From NCBI GenBank assembly GCA_023435705.1, contig JAEYRH010000011.1, positions 1-64,000 of the forward strand: 64,000 bases of DNA, given 5' to 3'. Numbering within the stretch: the stretch's first letter is position 1; every line of letters starts with the position of its first letter. Origin of the DNA: Bacillota bacterium (GTDB lineage Bacteria; Bacillota; Clostridia; Christensenellales; UMGS416). A program made the position numbers and the translations under genes. This document shows, piece by piece, positions 17,072-25,282 of the stretch. The notes below the pieces were generated by a model. That model was not told the DNA's origin. It did not search any database and was given only the letters and a program-made list of their open reading frames with translations.

Positions 17072-18340
17072 GTGGCACACAGCAAAGAATTCGGATCCTG
17101 TCAGGCGTTTGAGGTTTACCGTGCGCTTTACGGCCCCGCCGGAGTCAAGGCCGCGCCGGAGCGTTACGCCAGCCTGGAGCGGGAGTTTTTCTGCCGTTAT
17201 GGCGAGGGTGCCTACCGCATCTTTTCAGCACCGGGCCGCAGCGAGATCGGCGGCAATCACACCGACCACAACGCCGGAAGGGTGCTGGCTGCCGCCGTGT
17301 CGCTGGACACGCTGGCCGCCGTGCGCCCCAATGGCACCGGTGTGGTGCGCATGCAAAGCGAGGGCTTTGCCGATGAGTTCACGGTGGACCTATCGGTGCT
17401 GCAGCCGCAGCCTCAGGAAACCGGCACCACCCAGGCGCTGATCCGGGGCGTGGCCGCCCGCATGGCAGAGCTGGGCTACCGGGTGGGCGGCTTTGACGGC
17501 TGGGTGACCAGCACGGTGCTGCGGGGCTCGGGGCTTTCCTCCTCCGCAGCCTTTGAGGTGCTCATTGCGGCGATCCTGGATGGCCTTTATAACGCCAGTG
17601 AAATGGACGCCAAGCTTCGCGCCCAGATCGCCCGTTACGCGGAGAACACGTTTTTCGGCAAGCCTTGCGGCCTGATGGACCAGATGGCCTCGTCGGTGGG
17701 CGGGCTGGTCGCCATCGACTTTGCCGATGAAATGCTGCCGCAGGTGAAGAAGGTGCCCTTTGACTTTGCCGGCACCGGCTACCATTTGGTCGTGACCGAC
17801 ACCGGCGGCAGCCATGCGGACCTCACCCACGAATACGCCGCCATCCCCGGTGAAATGCGCGCCGTGGCCGAAGCCCTGGGCGCTGACAAGCTCCGCCGGG
17901 TGGACCCCATGGAGTTCTGGCGGCAGCTGCCCAAGCTCCGGCAGAAGGTTTCCGACCGGGCGCTGCTGCGGGCGATGCACTTCTTCGGCGACAACGACCG
18001 CGTGACCAGGCAGGTGCAGGCGCTCACCGCGGGCGACATGGGGGCGTTCTTCTCCCATGTGATTGAGTCTGGCGAAAGCTCCTGGAAGCTGCTGCAGAAC
18101 TGCGCTGTGGGCGGCTCCGTGGAGCAGGGCGTGACGCTGGGGCTTGCCATCAGCGAAAAGCTGCTGCGGGGCCGGGGCGCCTGGCGCGTGCATGGCGGCG
18201 GCTTCGCCGGCACGATCCAGGCTTTTGTGCCGGACACCGCGCTGGCGGAGTATGTGGAAGAGCTGGAGCGCGTGTTTGGCGCCAGGGCCTGCACAGTGCT
18301 CAGCGTGCGGCAACCGGGGGCGATGGAAGTCATACTATAG
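17072..18340 (+). CDS. galK: galactokinase
   Basis: This enzyme phosphorylates galactose at C1 with ATP (Leloir pathway). The 422-residue GHMP kinase starts with GTG at 17072 behind AGGAGGG. Signatures are PGRSEIGGNHTDHN near 54-67 (galactokinase signature; E. coli has PGRVNLIGEHTDYN, so this is a diverged version), RGSGLSSSAAFE (ATP-binding GLGSSAA-like motif), and CGLMDQMASSVGG. The C-terminal motif is RVHGGGFAGTIQAFVP. The diverged signature (IGGNHTDHN) is common in clostridial enzymes. No galT or galE lies nearby, so it is a stand-alone gene. Another GHMP sugar kinase activity cannot be excluded. Confidence 0.88.
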   Translation: MAHSKEFGSCQAFEVYRALYGPAGVKAAPERYASLEREFFCRYGEGAYRIFSAPGRSEIGGNHTDHNAGRVLAAAVSLDTLAAVRPNGTGVVRMQSEGFADEFTVDLSVLQPQPQETGTTQALIRGVAARMAELGYRVGGFDGWVTSTVLRGSGLSSSAAFEVLIAAILDGLYNASEMDAKLRAQIARYAENTFFGKPCGLMDQMASSVGGLVAIDFADEMLPQVKKVPFDFAGTGYHLVVTDTGGSHADLTHEYAAIPGEMRAVAEALGADKLRRVDPMEFWRQLPKLRQKVSDRALLRAMHFFGDNDRVTRQVQALTAGDMGAFFSHVIESGESSWKLLQNCAVGGSVEQGVTLGLAISEKLLRGRGAWRVHGGGFAGTIQAFVPDTALAEYVEELERVFGARACTVLSVRQPGAMEVIL

Positions 18341-18359
18341 TTACTTTTGGCGGCCCGGG

Positions 18360-18710
18360 GGTGTCCCTAAGAAATCCCCCCTGCCCCTGCGGGGGCATCC
18401 CCCCTTGAATTTTTGCCTTCGCCAAAAACAAAGGGGGTAGGAAGGGATGCTACCTACCAGCAATCGTTCTTCTTGGGGGTCCGGGGGTTTGCAAGTTCCA
18501 CCTCTGAGATACGGATATCTGGGCGATCAGGCCAAGCGACTGTTTGACGAGGGAACGAAGTGACCGAGGAGTTGTCGTTGGCCCCGGTTGCATGGGCGAG
18601 CAGCATCCGAAGGATGCGACCAGCCCGCCCTGATGACGTGATCGAAGAGGTCTTGGGAACTTGCCTCCCCCGGTTGGTTTTGGTACTTTTGTCACGCAAA
18701 AGTACATTAT
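18360..18710. repeat. gap with family B repeat and a small hairpin
   Basis: Between galK and the amidohydrolase gene (398 bases). It contains an AATCCCCCCTGCCCC..GGGGCATCCCCCC element at 18376-18445. A 9-bp hairpin GTACTTTTG-TCACG-CAAAAGTAC lies at 18683-18705, shortly before the amidohydrolase ribosome site. I see no gene in the intervening part. Confidence 0.5.
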
Positions 18711-18738
18711 GTGTCTGAGTAAAACTGTGGAGGTTACC

Positions 18739-19884
18739 ATGATCCTCATCAAAAACGCCAAAGTGCTCACCATGGCCGGAAAAGACTTCGACTGTGGCGA
18801 CATCCTGATCGATGGCACCAAGATTTCCGCCGTGGGCGAGGGCCTGCAAGCCCCCGCCGGGGCGCAGGTGATCGACGCCGCCGGCCTGTGGGCGCTGCCC
18901 GGCTTTGTGGACGCCCACTGCCACCTGGGCATGTGGGAAGACGGCATGGGCGACGAGGGCGCTGACGGCAACGAGACCACCGACCCGGTGACGCCGCAGA
19001 TGCGCGCCATTGACGCGATCAACCCGGTGGACCGCTGCTTCCAGGAAGCCCGCGAGGCCGGCGTGACCACTGCCTGCACCGGCCCCGGCAGCGCCAACGT
19101 GATCAGCGGGCAGTTTGCCGCCGTGAAAACCTGGGGCACCCGCGTGGACGACATGATTCTGAAGGAGCCGCTGGCCCTCAAGGCCGCGCTGGGCGAAAAC
19201 CCCAAGCGGGCCTACGGCGAGCAGAAGAAGCTGCCCAGCACCCGCATGGGCACGGCGGCAGTCTTCCGCGAGGCGATGGTGGCCGCGCAGGAATACAAAA
19301 AGAAGCAAAGCGGTGAGAACCCGCCGGACCGCAGCCTGGGCAAGGAAGTGATCGCCGCGGCTTTGGATGGCAGCCTGCCGGTGAAGATCCACGCCCACCG
19401 GGCCGACGACATCCTGACGGCCATCCGCGTGGGCAAGGAATTCGGCCTTGATTTCTCCGTGGAGCATTGCACCGAGGGGTATCTCATTGCTGACATCCTG
19501 AAGGCGGAAAATGTGAAGGTGATCATCGGGCCGCTGCTCTCCGAGCGCAGCAAGATAGAGCTCAAAAACCTTACCTATGAAGCCCCACGGATCCTCAAGG
19601 AGGCCGGCGTGAAGTTTGCACTGATGACCGACCACCCGGTGATCCCGCTGCAATACCTGCCGGTCACGGCTGCGCTGGCCGTCCGCGAAGGGCTGGACGA
19701 GCGCACGGCGCTGGAGGCCATCACGATCAACGCCGCCGAGATCACCGGCATTGCGGACCGCGTGGGCAGCCTGGAGCCGGGCAAGGATGCGGACATCGCG
19801 CTCTTCAACGGCAACCCGCTGGACTGGCGCGTGAAGGCGCAACGGGTGTTCATCAACGGGCAGGAAGTGTTTCATAGGGATTAA
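18739..19884 (+). CDS. amidohydrolase (imidazolonepropionase-like metal-dependent hydrolase)
   Basis: A 381-residue cytosolic metal-dependent hydrolase of the amidohydrolase superfamily. The start at 18739 follows GGAGG by 5 bases. Seen motifs: small N-terminal beta-domain with LIKNAKVLTM; metal-binding GFVDAHCHLGMWED (HxH); KIHAHRADD and VEHCTEGY (two further His ligands); MTDHPVIP (catalytic Asp). The C-terminal return to the small domain is GSLEPGKDADIALFNGNPLD. The substrate is unknown; relatives cleave cyclic amides or deaminate, and some are annotated as imidazolonepropionase-like. No histidine-degradation genes are near, so HutI itself is unlikely. The terminator at 19901-19929 follows. 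Confidence 0.85.
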   Translation: MILIKNAKVLTMAGKDFDCGDILIDGTKISAVGEGLQAPAGAQVIDAAGLWALPGFVDAHCHLGMWEDGMGDEGADGNETTDPVTPQMRAIDAINPVDRCFQEAREAGVTTACTGPGSANVISGQFAAVKTWGTRVDDMILKEPLALKAALGENPKRAYGEQKKLPSTRMGTAAVFREAMVAAQEYKKKQSGENPPDRSLGKEVIAAALDGSLPVKIHAHRADDILTAIRVGKEFGLDFSVEHCTEGYLIADILKAENVKVIIGPLLSERSKIELKNLTYEAPRILKEAGVKFALMTDHPVIPLQYLPVTAALAVREGLDERTALEAITINAAEITGIADRVGSLEPGKDADIALFNGNPLDWRVKAQRVFINGQEVFHRD

Positions 19885-19900
19885 GGGTTGATGAAGATAA

Positions 19901-19929
19901 GGGCGGGGTTGTTACCCCGCCCGCTTCTT
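19901..19929 (+). terminator. terminator after the amidohydrolase gene
   Basis: A perfect 9-bp stem GGGCGGGGT/ACCCCGCCC with loop TGTT, then GCTTCTTTATT. Confidence 0.8.
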
Positions 19930-19934
19930 TATTC

Positions 19935-20336
19935 TTACATGCCTCGGCCGGCGAGTTTATGGATCAGCAGGCTGCGGAAGGTCAGGTCGTTCCTTCGAGC
20001 ATCCTTGATTCTCCAACTTTTTTCCAGCGCCAATCCGGTATACTGGCTCCACTTCATGAAGTAGTAGTGCGACAGGGGCTTGACGAAAAACCCGCCGTTC
20101 TCATCCAGATATGAAACCAGATAATCAATCTGCTGCCGGACCGCCGGCACGTCGTCGGCGATTCCGAGCTTTGCCAGCATCTCCACCCGGTGGAACCACA
20201 GCAGCCAGTTGGGGGGAGTCAGGCTTGCCATGTCCGGGTTGAAGTCCTCCATATACACGGAGGCGGGAGAGATCACCTGGCCCCGGTCCAGCACCTTGAT
20301 CGACGGGATCGGCGAGAACGCCGCCAGCTTTCTCTC
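19935..20336 (-). pseudogene. 3' remnant of a larger gene, 5' end lost at a repeat
   Basis: The last ~130 residues of an apparently truncated protein read LAAFSPIPSIKVLDRGQVIS at the left edge, then PASVYMEDFNPDM, NWLLWFHRVEML and a C-terminus FRSLLIHKLAGRGM. The frame runs without a convincing start into the family C repeat at 20333-20396. It ends in an internal GTG at 20294 at best, which has no ribosome site. The repetitive aromatic and helix-rich composition (YLVSYLDENGGFFVKPLSHYYFMKW) would suit an alpha/alpha-toroid enzyme or a DUF of unknown function. I cannot name it. It is best read as a relic cut by the repeat. Confidence 0.5.
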
Positions 20337-20396
20337 CCCTGCCCCTCCCCCTTCATGTGGGAGGGGTTAACCCCTAAGGGGGCAGGGGGAGCCCAC
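20333..20396. repeat. intergenic repeat, family C, forming the 3' end of the methyltransferase gene
   Basis: CTCTCCCCTGCCCCTCCC...GGGAGGGG..CCCCTAAGGGGGCAGGGGG. The stop codon and last residues (SPCPLRG) of the upstream minus-strand methyltransferase gene are encoded inside it. Confidence 0.6.
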
Positions 20397-21176
20397 AACA
20401 TAATAAACCTCTCCCCCGCACACAAACCGTTCCACAATCTCCCCTTCAAACCCCAGGCCCTCAAACCACTCCGAATAGTTCTTTTCCATGCCCACATTGC
20501 GGCCGGAGAGAGACCGGGTGGGGAAGCTCACAACGATGTGCCGGGCCGGGATGGCCTTGAGCAACCGGAGCGCCCCGCCGGTTTCGATGCGCTCGGCCAG
20601 CGGCAGGAATTTCAGGACGAGCGCCAGGTCATAGGGCCCGGCGGGCAGCTCGGCCATCGCGTCGCCCGATTCGGCATGGGCGTGTGGCATCGGGGCGGCG
20701 GCGAAGAAGCGGTTCAGCAGCGCTGCGATGTCCTGCCCGGCGTCCAGCGCGGCAATGGTCGTTTGCGGCATGCCCGGCAGCGCGAAGGCCAGCGGGTTGA
20801 GGCCGCAGGCGACGTCCAGCACCGAGGATGGCGCACCGGTGGCAGTAAAGATGTGCTGGTAGCATTCATCGATGTGGTCCAGCCGCTCTGATGTGGAGCC
20901 GTGCAGCGCCATGAGCCGCAGGGCGGCGTCTTGCGGCGGTAGTTCTCCTGCCTCCAGCAGCGCCAGCGTTTTGGCGGCGGCCTTGGCCCAGCCCTCGCCC
21001 ACATAGCTGCCGTAGAGCTGGTGCAGGCGGGTTTTCGCTGCCTTTTCGGCGTCCTTCGGGCTATAGCGGGCCAGCGCCCAGCGCACGGCGGCGCCCACCA
21101 CGGCGGGGTCGATTTCACGCCCGGCTTTGGAGGCGCACACTTTGTCGAACAGGGTTTGCTCCCAATCAGGTTTCAT
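20367..21176 (-). CDS. 16S rRNA (guanine-1405-N7)-methyltransferase family (FmrO/ArmA/Rmt type)
   Basis: This family methylates G1405 in the ribosomal A site and gives high-level resistance to 4,6-linked deoxystreptamine aminoglycosides. Seen in the 269 residues: an N-terminal helical domain (MKPDWEQTLFDKVCAS, then ALARYSPKDAEKAAKTRLHQ); the linker STSERLDHIDECYQHIF; the SAM-binding motif SSVLDVACGLNPLAFALPG; the acidic motif IAALDAG; and the family-typical VVSFPTRSLSGRNVGMEKNY preceded by LKFLPLAERI. The order and length match ArmA/Rmt/FmrO proteins. The start overlaps the end of the tgt-like gene by 11 bases, so the two are translationally coupled. The last seven residues come from a repeat. 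Target G1405 is inferred from the family; a housekeeping use is possible. Confidence 0.85.
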   Translation of the reverse strand: MKPDWEQTLFDKVCASKAGREIDPAVVGAAVRWALARYSPKDAEKAAKTRLHQLYGSYVGEGWAKAAAKTLALLEAGELPPQDAALRLMALHGSTSERLDHIDECYQHIFTATGAPSSVLDVACGLNPLAFALPGMPQTTIAALDAGQDIAALLNRFFAAAPMPHAHAESGDAMAELPAGPYDLALVLKFLPLAERIETGGALRLLKAIPARHIVVSFPTRSLSGRNVGMEKNYSEWFEGLGFEGEIVERFVCGGEVYYVVGSPCPLRG

Positions 21177-22233
21177 CGGCGATGCGGGCCATCAGGCGGG
21201 CGAAAAAGCTCAGGTTGTGCACGGTGGCAAGCCGGAGGCCCAGCGGGTCTTCACAGGCAAACAGGTGGTGCAAAAATGCCCGGCTGTGGCCCTGGCAGGC
21301 TGCGCAGGGGCAGCCGGGCTCCACGGGCCGGAAATCCCGCGCCATGCTTTCCTTGTTGATATAGACAGCGTCGTAGAAGCCGGGCGCGGAAAGAGGCTTG
21401 CCGTTCATTGCGTAGAGCTTGGCGTGGCGGGCCTCCCGCGTGGGGATCACGCAGTCAAACAGCTGGTATCCTGCCTGGTTGAGCTTCACGATCTCATCGG
21501 GGCGGCCCAGGCCCATCGCGTATTTCACAGTGTTGTCCGGCATGAGGGCAGCGGTGTCGGCCATCAGGTCATAGAGCAGGTTGCCCTCCCGGTCCAGCGG
21601 CCAGCCGCCGTAGCCGTAGCCGGCAAAGCCCATGGGGATCAGCTCGTCGGCGCACTGCCGGCGCAAATCCATCTCGTTGCCGCCCTGGATCACGGCAAAC
21701 AGCAGCGGCTTGCGCTCCCATTTTTCGGTGCGCCGGTCAAACTCCTCGCGGCACTCCTTCGCCCAGCGGATGGTGAGCTCCACCGCTTTTTCCTGCTCGG
21801 CGCGGGGCGCCATCGGGTCGGTGCAGCAATCCAGGCAGAGCACAATGTCGCTGCCCATGTCCAGCTGGGCCGCGATGCAGCGCGTGGGCGAGAGCTCCAC
21901 CTTTTTGCCCCGCCGCTCGTCGCGGTAGGTGATGCCGCCGCGGTCAATGCGGCCCTTGGAGGGGTCCTTTGTGACCAGCGACCAGGCCTGGAAGCCGCCG
22001 CTGTCGGTCAAAATGGGGCCTTGCCAGCCGGTGAAGGCGTGTAGCCCGCCGGCGGCCTTGATCAGGCTTGCCCCCGGTGAGGCGATCAGGTGCCAGGTGC
22101 TCATCTCCATGCCCTGCACGCCGGCGGCCAGCGCGTCCGCCGGTACGGCAGAGCGCAAAAAGCCCCGGGTGGCGTCGGGGAAGAAGGCGGGGAGGGTCAA
22201 TATTTTGTCTCCGAGGGAGAGCGTGGTTTTCAT
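21166..22233 (-). CDS. tgt: tRNA-guanine transglycosylase family protein (divergent Tgt)
   Basis: Tgt exchanges guanine for a 7-deazaguanine base in tRNA. The 355-residue protein has the TIM-barrel hallmarks: ILTDSGGFQAWSL with the general acid/base Asp, FDCVIPTREARHAKLY with the nucleophile Asp, and zinc ligands CPCAACQGHSRAFLHHLF. The segment that normally reads GG-L-A/S-V-G-E in the base pocket here reads GYGYGGWPLDREGN, so the accepted base may differ from preQ1. The catalytic residues are present, so it should be active. It lies first in a two-gene unit with the rRNA methyltransferase. No queC, queD, queE or queF is near; a QueG-like gene is at 52.7 kb. The start is ATG 22233 without a clear ribosome site. 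Confidence 0.88.
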   Translation of the reverse strand: MKTTLSLGDKILTLPAFFPDATRGFLRSAVPADALAAGVQGMEMSTWHLIASPGASLIKAAGGLHAFTGWQGPILTDSGGFQAWSLVTKDPSKGRIDRGGITYRDERRGKKVELSPTRCIAAQLDMGSDIVLCLDCCTDPMAPRAEQEKAVELTIRWAKECREEFDRRTEKWERKPLLFAVIQGGNEMDLRRQCADELIPMGFAGYGYGGWPLDREGNLLYDLMADTAALMPDNTVKYAMGLGRPDEIVKLNQAGYQLFDCVIPTREARHAKLYAMNGKPLSAPGFYDAVYINKESMARDFRPVEPGCPCAACQGHSRAFLHHLFACEDPLGLRLATVHNLSFFARLMARIADET

Positions 22234-22329
22234 TGGTCACGTCCGATTATGGTGGATGTCTCTATTATACGGAAGAGGGGCGGGGGAATGCAAACGGGAA
22301 AGATGCAGAATTCCCTCCTCCCCCATCGT

Positions 22330-22892
22330 GATCACACGGCTCGCTAGCTTCTCCATCGTCCGAGCGCCGCCAGTCACCCCGGCGCCAGCGCCAGGCCTGC
22401 CAGCCACACGGCCGCCAGCGCGATGGATTGTTTCTAGGGGACACAGTTCGATGGATACTCCCCTGCCGATCGATTCATCAGGGTTTTGGTGCGCAATGAC
22501 AATGGCGCTTGCACCCAATGTCCGGCCAGTGCAGGTGCAGGCGGCCAGCACCGATGCGCCGGTCAGCAGCACGTTTTCAAAAGGCTGCACCGCTGCTCCC
22601 GCACCGCCAGCATCACTGGTAGCAGTACCGCCAACGCCACCATCACGCTGAAGCTCCGCGCCTGTCAAGTCAATAACAATGCCACGGCAAGCGAAGGATG
22701 AGAACAAGCAGACGACAGCCAGCCAATCACCGCGGCCAACCCCAGCGCAGCCCAGAACGCGGGGCCAAGCCGCCAATCCGGCGGCAGGTCAGGCCCCATC
22801 TTTTTGCGCCGCCTTAATGCTGCCATAAAACGCAACACCCAAAGCTGCCGCACGCGCAGCTGCCCCGATGCTAGCTGCCAGATAGGGGCCAT
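22330..22892 (-). pseudogene. decayed membrane-protein gene
   Basis: One minus-strand frame reads hydrophobic segments interrupted by in-frame stops. RLGPAFWAALGLAAVIGWLS and PSLAVALLLT are followed by a TGA (22665-22667), then SFSVMVALAVLLPVMLAV. Another TGA comes before CWPPAPALAGHW, a TAG before QSIALAAVWLAGLALAPG, and further stops follow. Charged links such as RRRKKMGPD and REQRCS alternate with the hydrophobic parts, as in a multi-pass membrane protein. TGA is used as an ordinary stop by many genes here, so recoding is not a good explanation. The protein family is not recognisable. The whole 22234-23015 gap holds no intact gene. Confidence 0.4.
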
Positions 22893-23015
22893 CCAAATTA
22901 CTTTCGTTCTATGGTAACCTCTTTACACTTCAATGCGATGGCGATGGATTCATGCTGTTCATTTGCCCACACATCCTGTAAAATAGTGGGGAATCGAGCA
23001 ATACCGAGGTTTTTC

Positions 23016-23636
23016 ATGGAGGAAGACACGAGACGAAAAACCCTGCTGCGGTGCATCCCTAGCTTCCTGCGGAGAAGCCCACCAGCAATGGTGCTGGCGC
23101 TCACCTGGTTTGGCGCGGCAGCATTGTTGATGACCACCAGCTTCTGGTGGGGTTTGGCCATGGCGGCGCTACCCCTCTTTCTGCTCGCGCTTGCAGGCGC
23201 CGGCCCGTTAGCCAAGTTGAACCGGCGGGTGCTGGTTATCGCGGCGGCAGGCGCACTGGTGCTTGCGGCCCTGAGCGGCGGGTTTGCCCAAGCCCGGCAG
23301 GCTGCACAGCCCCTCCCTGTTTCCGCCATCTCTGCAGCCGCGCAAACCATGACTTTCACCACCAAAGCAGCTATCACCGCCACTGCCACACCTGCCCAGA
23401 CTTTGTTGGCCTCGCCTGTTGAGGGGGTTGGCTTTGTCGCCTCCCGCCAGGGAGAGGTTTATCATCTGCCCGATTGTGCCAGCGCCAAGCGTATTAAGCC
23501 TGAAAACCTGGTGGCTTACCCCTCTTTCGAAGAGGCGGAAGCGGCGGGCCTGCGGCCCTGCAAGAAATGCAAGCCTAACGAAGGGTCTCTCAGATCCCGG
23601 CAACCCAACAACACCCAGCCATCGGGCGGCTCCTGA
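23016..23636 (+). CDS. membrane protein with C-terminal Ada-type zinc-binding domain
   Basis: A 206-residue protein. The N-terminal third has two close membrane segments (about 25-62, PAMVLALTWFGAAALLMTTS onward) and a further one about 70-88 (VLVIAAAGALVLAALSGGF). A low-complexity Ala/Thr linker comes next. The C-terminal domain reads GFVASRQGEVYHLPDCASAK, then RIKPENLVAY, then GLRPCKKCKP. That is the metal-binding fold seen in Ada and in many secreted clostridial nucleases (F.AS..S..YH...C..A..I...N...F...EEA...G..PC..C.P). It was probably secreted to the cell surface; the domain may bind DNA or simply zinc. ATG 23016 follows GAGG. The next gene starts 35 bases later, so co-transcription is likely. 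Confidence 0.72.
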   Translation: MEEDTRRKTLLRCIPSFLRRSPPAMVLALTWFGAAALLMTTSFWWGLAMAALPLFLLALAGAGPLAKLNRRVLVIAAAGALVLAALSGGFAQARQAAQPLPVSAISAAAQTMTFTTKAAITATATPAQTLLASPVEGVGFVASRQGEVYHLPDCASAKRIKPENLVAYPSFEEAEAAGLRPCKKCKPNEGSLRSRQPNNTQPSGGS

Positions 23637-23671
23637 AAAGGAGCGGACACCCGGCGTGCAGGAGGGCTGAC

Positions 23672-24124
23672 ATGGCTGTCACCATTCAACGGGAAGACCA
23701 CCGCTCCCTCGAGGCCACCTCGCTTCTGGAGGAGCTTTCCAAAGCGCTCGCGGCCATCACCGGCAGCAGCGGGCGCTCCTCCTTTTCCCTGGAAGACCTG
23801 GACAACCCAAGAGCCGTGTTTGCCATGGCCCGCGACGAGGCAGGCAAGGCCATCGGCTGCGGAGCAATTCGGCCTATCGGCGAAACCACCGCTGAAGTCA
23901 AGCGCATGTACGCCCGGCAAAAGGGCCGCGCCGTGGGCACCCTCCTCCTTTCCTTTCTGGAAGAGCAGGCGCGGGTGCTGGGCTATGCGTCACTGGTGCT
24001 GGAGACCCGCAGGGTCAACCATGTGGCGGTGGGGTTCTATCTGGCGCGGGGTTATCGTGTGATCGCAAACTACGGCAAGTATGTTGGCCGTGAGGAAGCG
24101 GTCTGTTTTGAAAAGGCGTTGTGA
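23672..24124 (+). CDS. GNAT-family N-acetyltransferase
   Basis: A 150-residue acetyltransferase. Motifs: IGCGAIRPIGETTAEVKRMY (beta4 strand region), then ARQKGRAVGTLLLSFLEEQA as the acetyl-CoA binding motif (usually RGxGxG/A; here KGRAVGT), and SLVLETRRVNHVAVGFYLAR with the C-terminal GYRVIANYGKYVG. It begins after AGGAGGG. The acceptor is unknown; similar small GNATs act on amino groups of proteins or small molecules. It probably shares a transcript with the upstream zinc-domain protein. Confidence 0.85.
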   Translation: MAVTIQREDHRSLEATSLLEELSKALAAITGSSGRSSFSLEDLDNPRAVFAMARDEAGKAIGCGAIRPIGETTAEVKRMYARQKGRAVGTLLLSFLEEQARVLGYASLVLETRRVNHVAVGFYLARGYRVIANYGKYVGREEAVCFEKAL

Positions 24125-24187
24125 TTTCAATTCGCTATGTAATATGCTATACTTATAAATTATATAGCTAATTCATGGAGGAACAAC

Positions 24188-25021
24188 ATGCCGGAGATCA
24201 AACGCCCGCAAATCGCGGATTTTGCAGCCGAGGGCATCGCCGTGGAAGAGGCGGTCGCCTATGGCCAGGCCAGCGGCCAGACGCTGCTGATGGATTGCTT
24301 CCACCTGCCCCAGAGCAAAAGGCCCATGCCGGCAATCATCTGGATGCACGGCGGAGGCTTCACCGAGGTGGAGATGACCCGGCTCTCCAGGCCGGAGAAG
24401 TCCTTTGTGGCGCTGGCCAAGCGGGGTTATTTCATTGCAAGCATTGACTACCGGCTGGCGCAGCTGGAGCCCTTCCCCGCCCAGATCCAGGATGCCAAGT
24501 GCGCAGTGCGCTTCCTGCGGGCCAACTGCGAGCGGTTTGGCATCGACCCGGACAAGATTGGTGTGTGGGGCGAGTCCTGCGGCGGCCAATTGGCCGGGCT
24601 GATGGCCGTGGAAGAGGGCATCGAGGGCTTCGAGGGCGACGGCGGCTGGCCCTGTGTGTCCAGCAAAATCGCTGCGGCGGTGAGCTGGTATGGCGGGTTT
24701 GACATCGCGAGCTTCACCAGCATGCAAAAAGACCCGCGCTTCCTGGTGATCTATGGCGGCAGCTTTGAGGAAAAGCGCGACCTCGTGGTCAAGGCCAGCC
24801 CCATCACCTACGCCCACAAGAAGCTCAGCCCGATCCTGGCGATGTGCAGCAACACCGACCACCGGGTGCCCGACGAGCAAAGCCTGCGTTTCTGCGAAAC
24901 CGCCCGCGCCCATGGCAACGACGCCAGTTTCATCATGGTGCCCAACCAGGGGCATGGCTACTTTGAGGGTGACGAGTATTACGAGCAGATCTATGCGTTT
25001 TTTGATAAGCATATGAAGTGA
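24188..25021 (+). CDS. alpha/beta-hydrolase, carboxylesterase/lipase (BD-FAE/HSL-like)
   Basis: A 277-residue alpha/beta-hydrolase. The oxyanion motif is IIWMHGGGFTE, the nucleophile elbow WGESCGGQLAGL (GxSxG with Ser), the acid probably Asp in SNTDHRVPDEQ, and the catalytic His in PNQGHGYFEGDEYY. The FGIDPDKIGVWG segment before the elbow is typical of hormone-sensitive-lipase-like and acetylxylan-esterase-like members. No signal peptide, so it acts inside the cell. It has GGAGG before ATG 24188 and the terminator at 25041-25071 after its end. Substrate: a short acyl ester; no sugar-degrading genes stand beside it. Confidence 0.88.
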   Translation: MPEIKRPQIADFAAEGIAVEEAVAYGQASGQTLLMDCFHLPQSKRPMPAIIWMHGGGFTEVEMTRLSRPEKSFVALAKRGYFIASIDYRLAQLEPFPAQIQDAKCAVRFLRANCERFGIDPDKIGVWGESCGGQLAGLMAVEEGIEGFEGDGGWPCVSSKIAAAVSWYGGFDIASFTSMQKDPRFLVIYGGSFEEKRDLVVKASPITYAHKKLSPILAMCSNTDHRVPDEQSLRFCETARAHGNDASFIMVPNQGHGYFEGDEYYEQIYAFFDKHMK

Positions 25022-25040
25022 CAACAATCCAGATATACTC

Positions 25041-25071
25041 AAAGGAGCGGCCCTTGTCAGGCCGCTCCTTT
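25041..25071. terminator. bidirectional terminator after the esterase gene
   Basis: A perfect 12-bp stem AAAGGAGCGGCC/GGCCGCTCCTTT with loop CTTGTCA. The A- and T-ended arms allow it to work in both directions. Its GGAGCGGCC core resembles the terminator family around 48-53 kb. Confidence 0.8.
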
Positions 25072-25082
25072 CTGTCTGGAGT

Positions 25083-25211
25083 GTTAAAATAATCACTCAC
25101 CATGCAAACAACGCAACGGCCAGAACCAAAACAGTCACGGCGGCATACAGCACAGGATAGCCGCAAGACAGCACCAAAAAAATCCAGAAGAGCGCCTTGA
25201 GGGTTTTCCGC
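25083..25211 (-). pseudogene. remnant of a tiny membrane protein
   Basis: A minus-strand frame reads FYWKRKTLKALFWIFLVLSC and then GYPVLYAAVTVLVLAVALFAW before a stop. It has two plausible membrane helices after a basic start. There is no ATG, GTG or TTG in a suitable position before it (a TGA lies upstream), so it is either a relic or starts on an unusual codon. Family unknown. Confidence 0.3.
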
Positions 25212-25224
25212 TTCCAATAGAAAA

Positions 25225-25271
25225 CTCTCGGAATACACGGTGATCCGAGATATCACCGCATGCTCCGAGAG
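25225..25271. repeat. nested perfect inverted repeat
   Basis: Outer arms CTCTCGGA (25225-25232) and TCCGAGAG (25264-25271) enclose inner arms CGGTGAT (25238-25244) and ATCACCG (25252-25258). It lies between the tiny membrane ORF relic and the small minus-strand ORFs. There is no T-run, so it is not a simple terminator. Confidence 0.55.
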
Positions 25272-25282
25272 CATCTACTTGC

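Noticed and set aside
22665..22667. TGA read through as an amino acid (recoding) in the decayed membrane gene.
   Set aside because: Many intact genes here end in TGA, and further stops including TAG occur in the same frame, so decay is simpler.
25225..25271. Nested hairpin as an integron attC site or transposon end.
   Set aside because: No conserved core sites of the attC type, no integrase or transposase gene nearby, and no second copy in the window.
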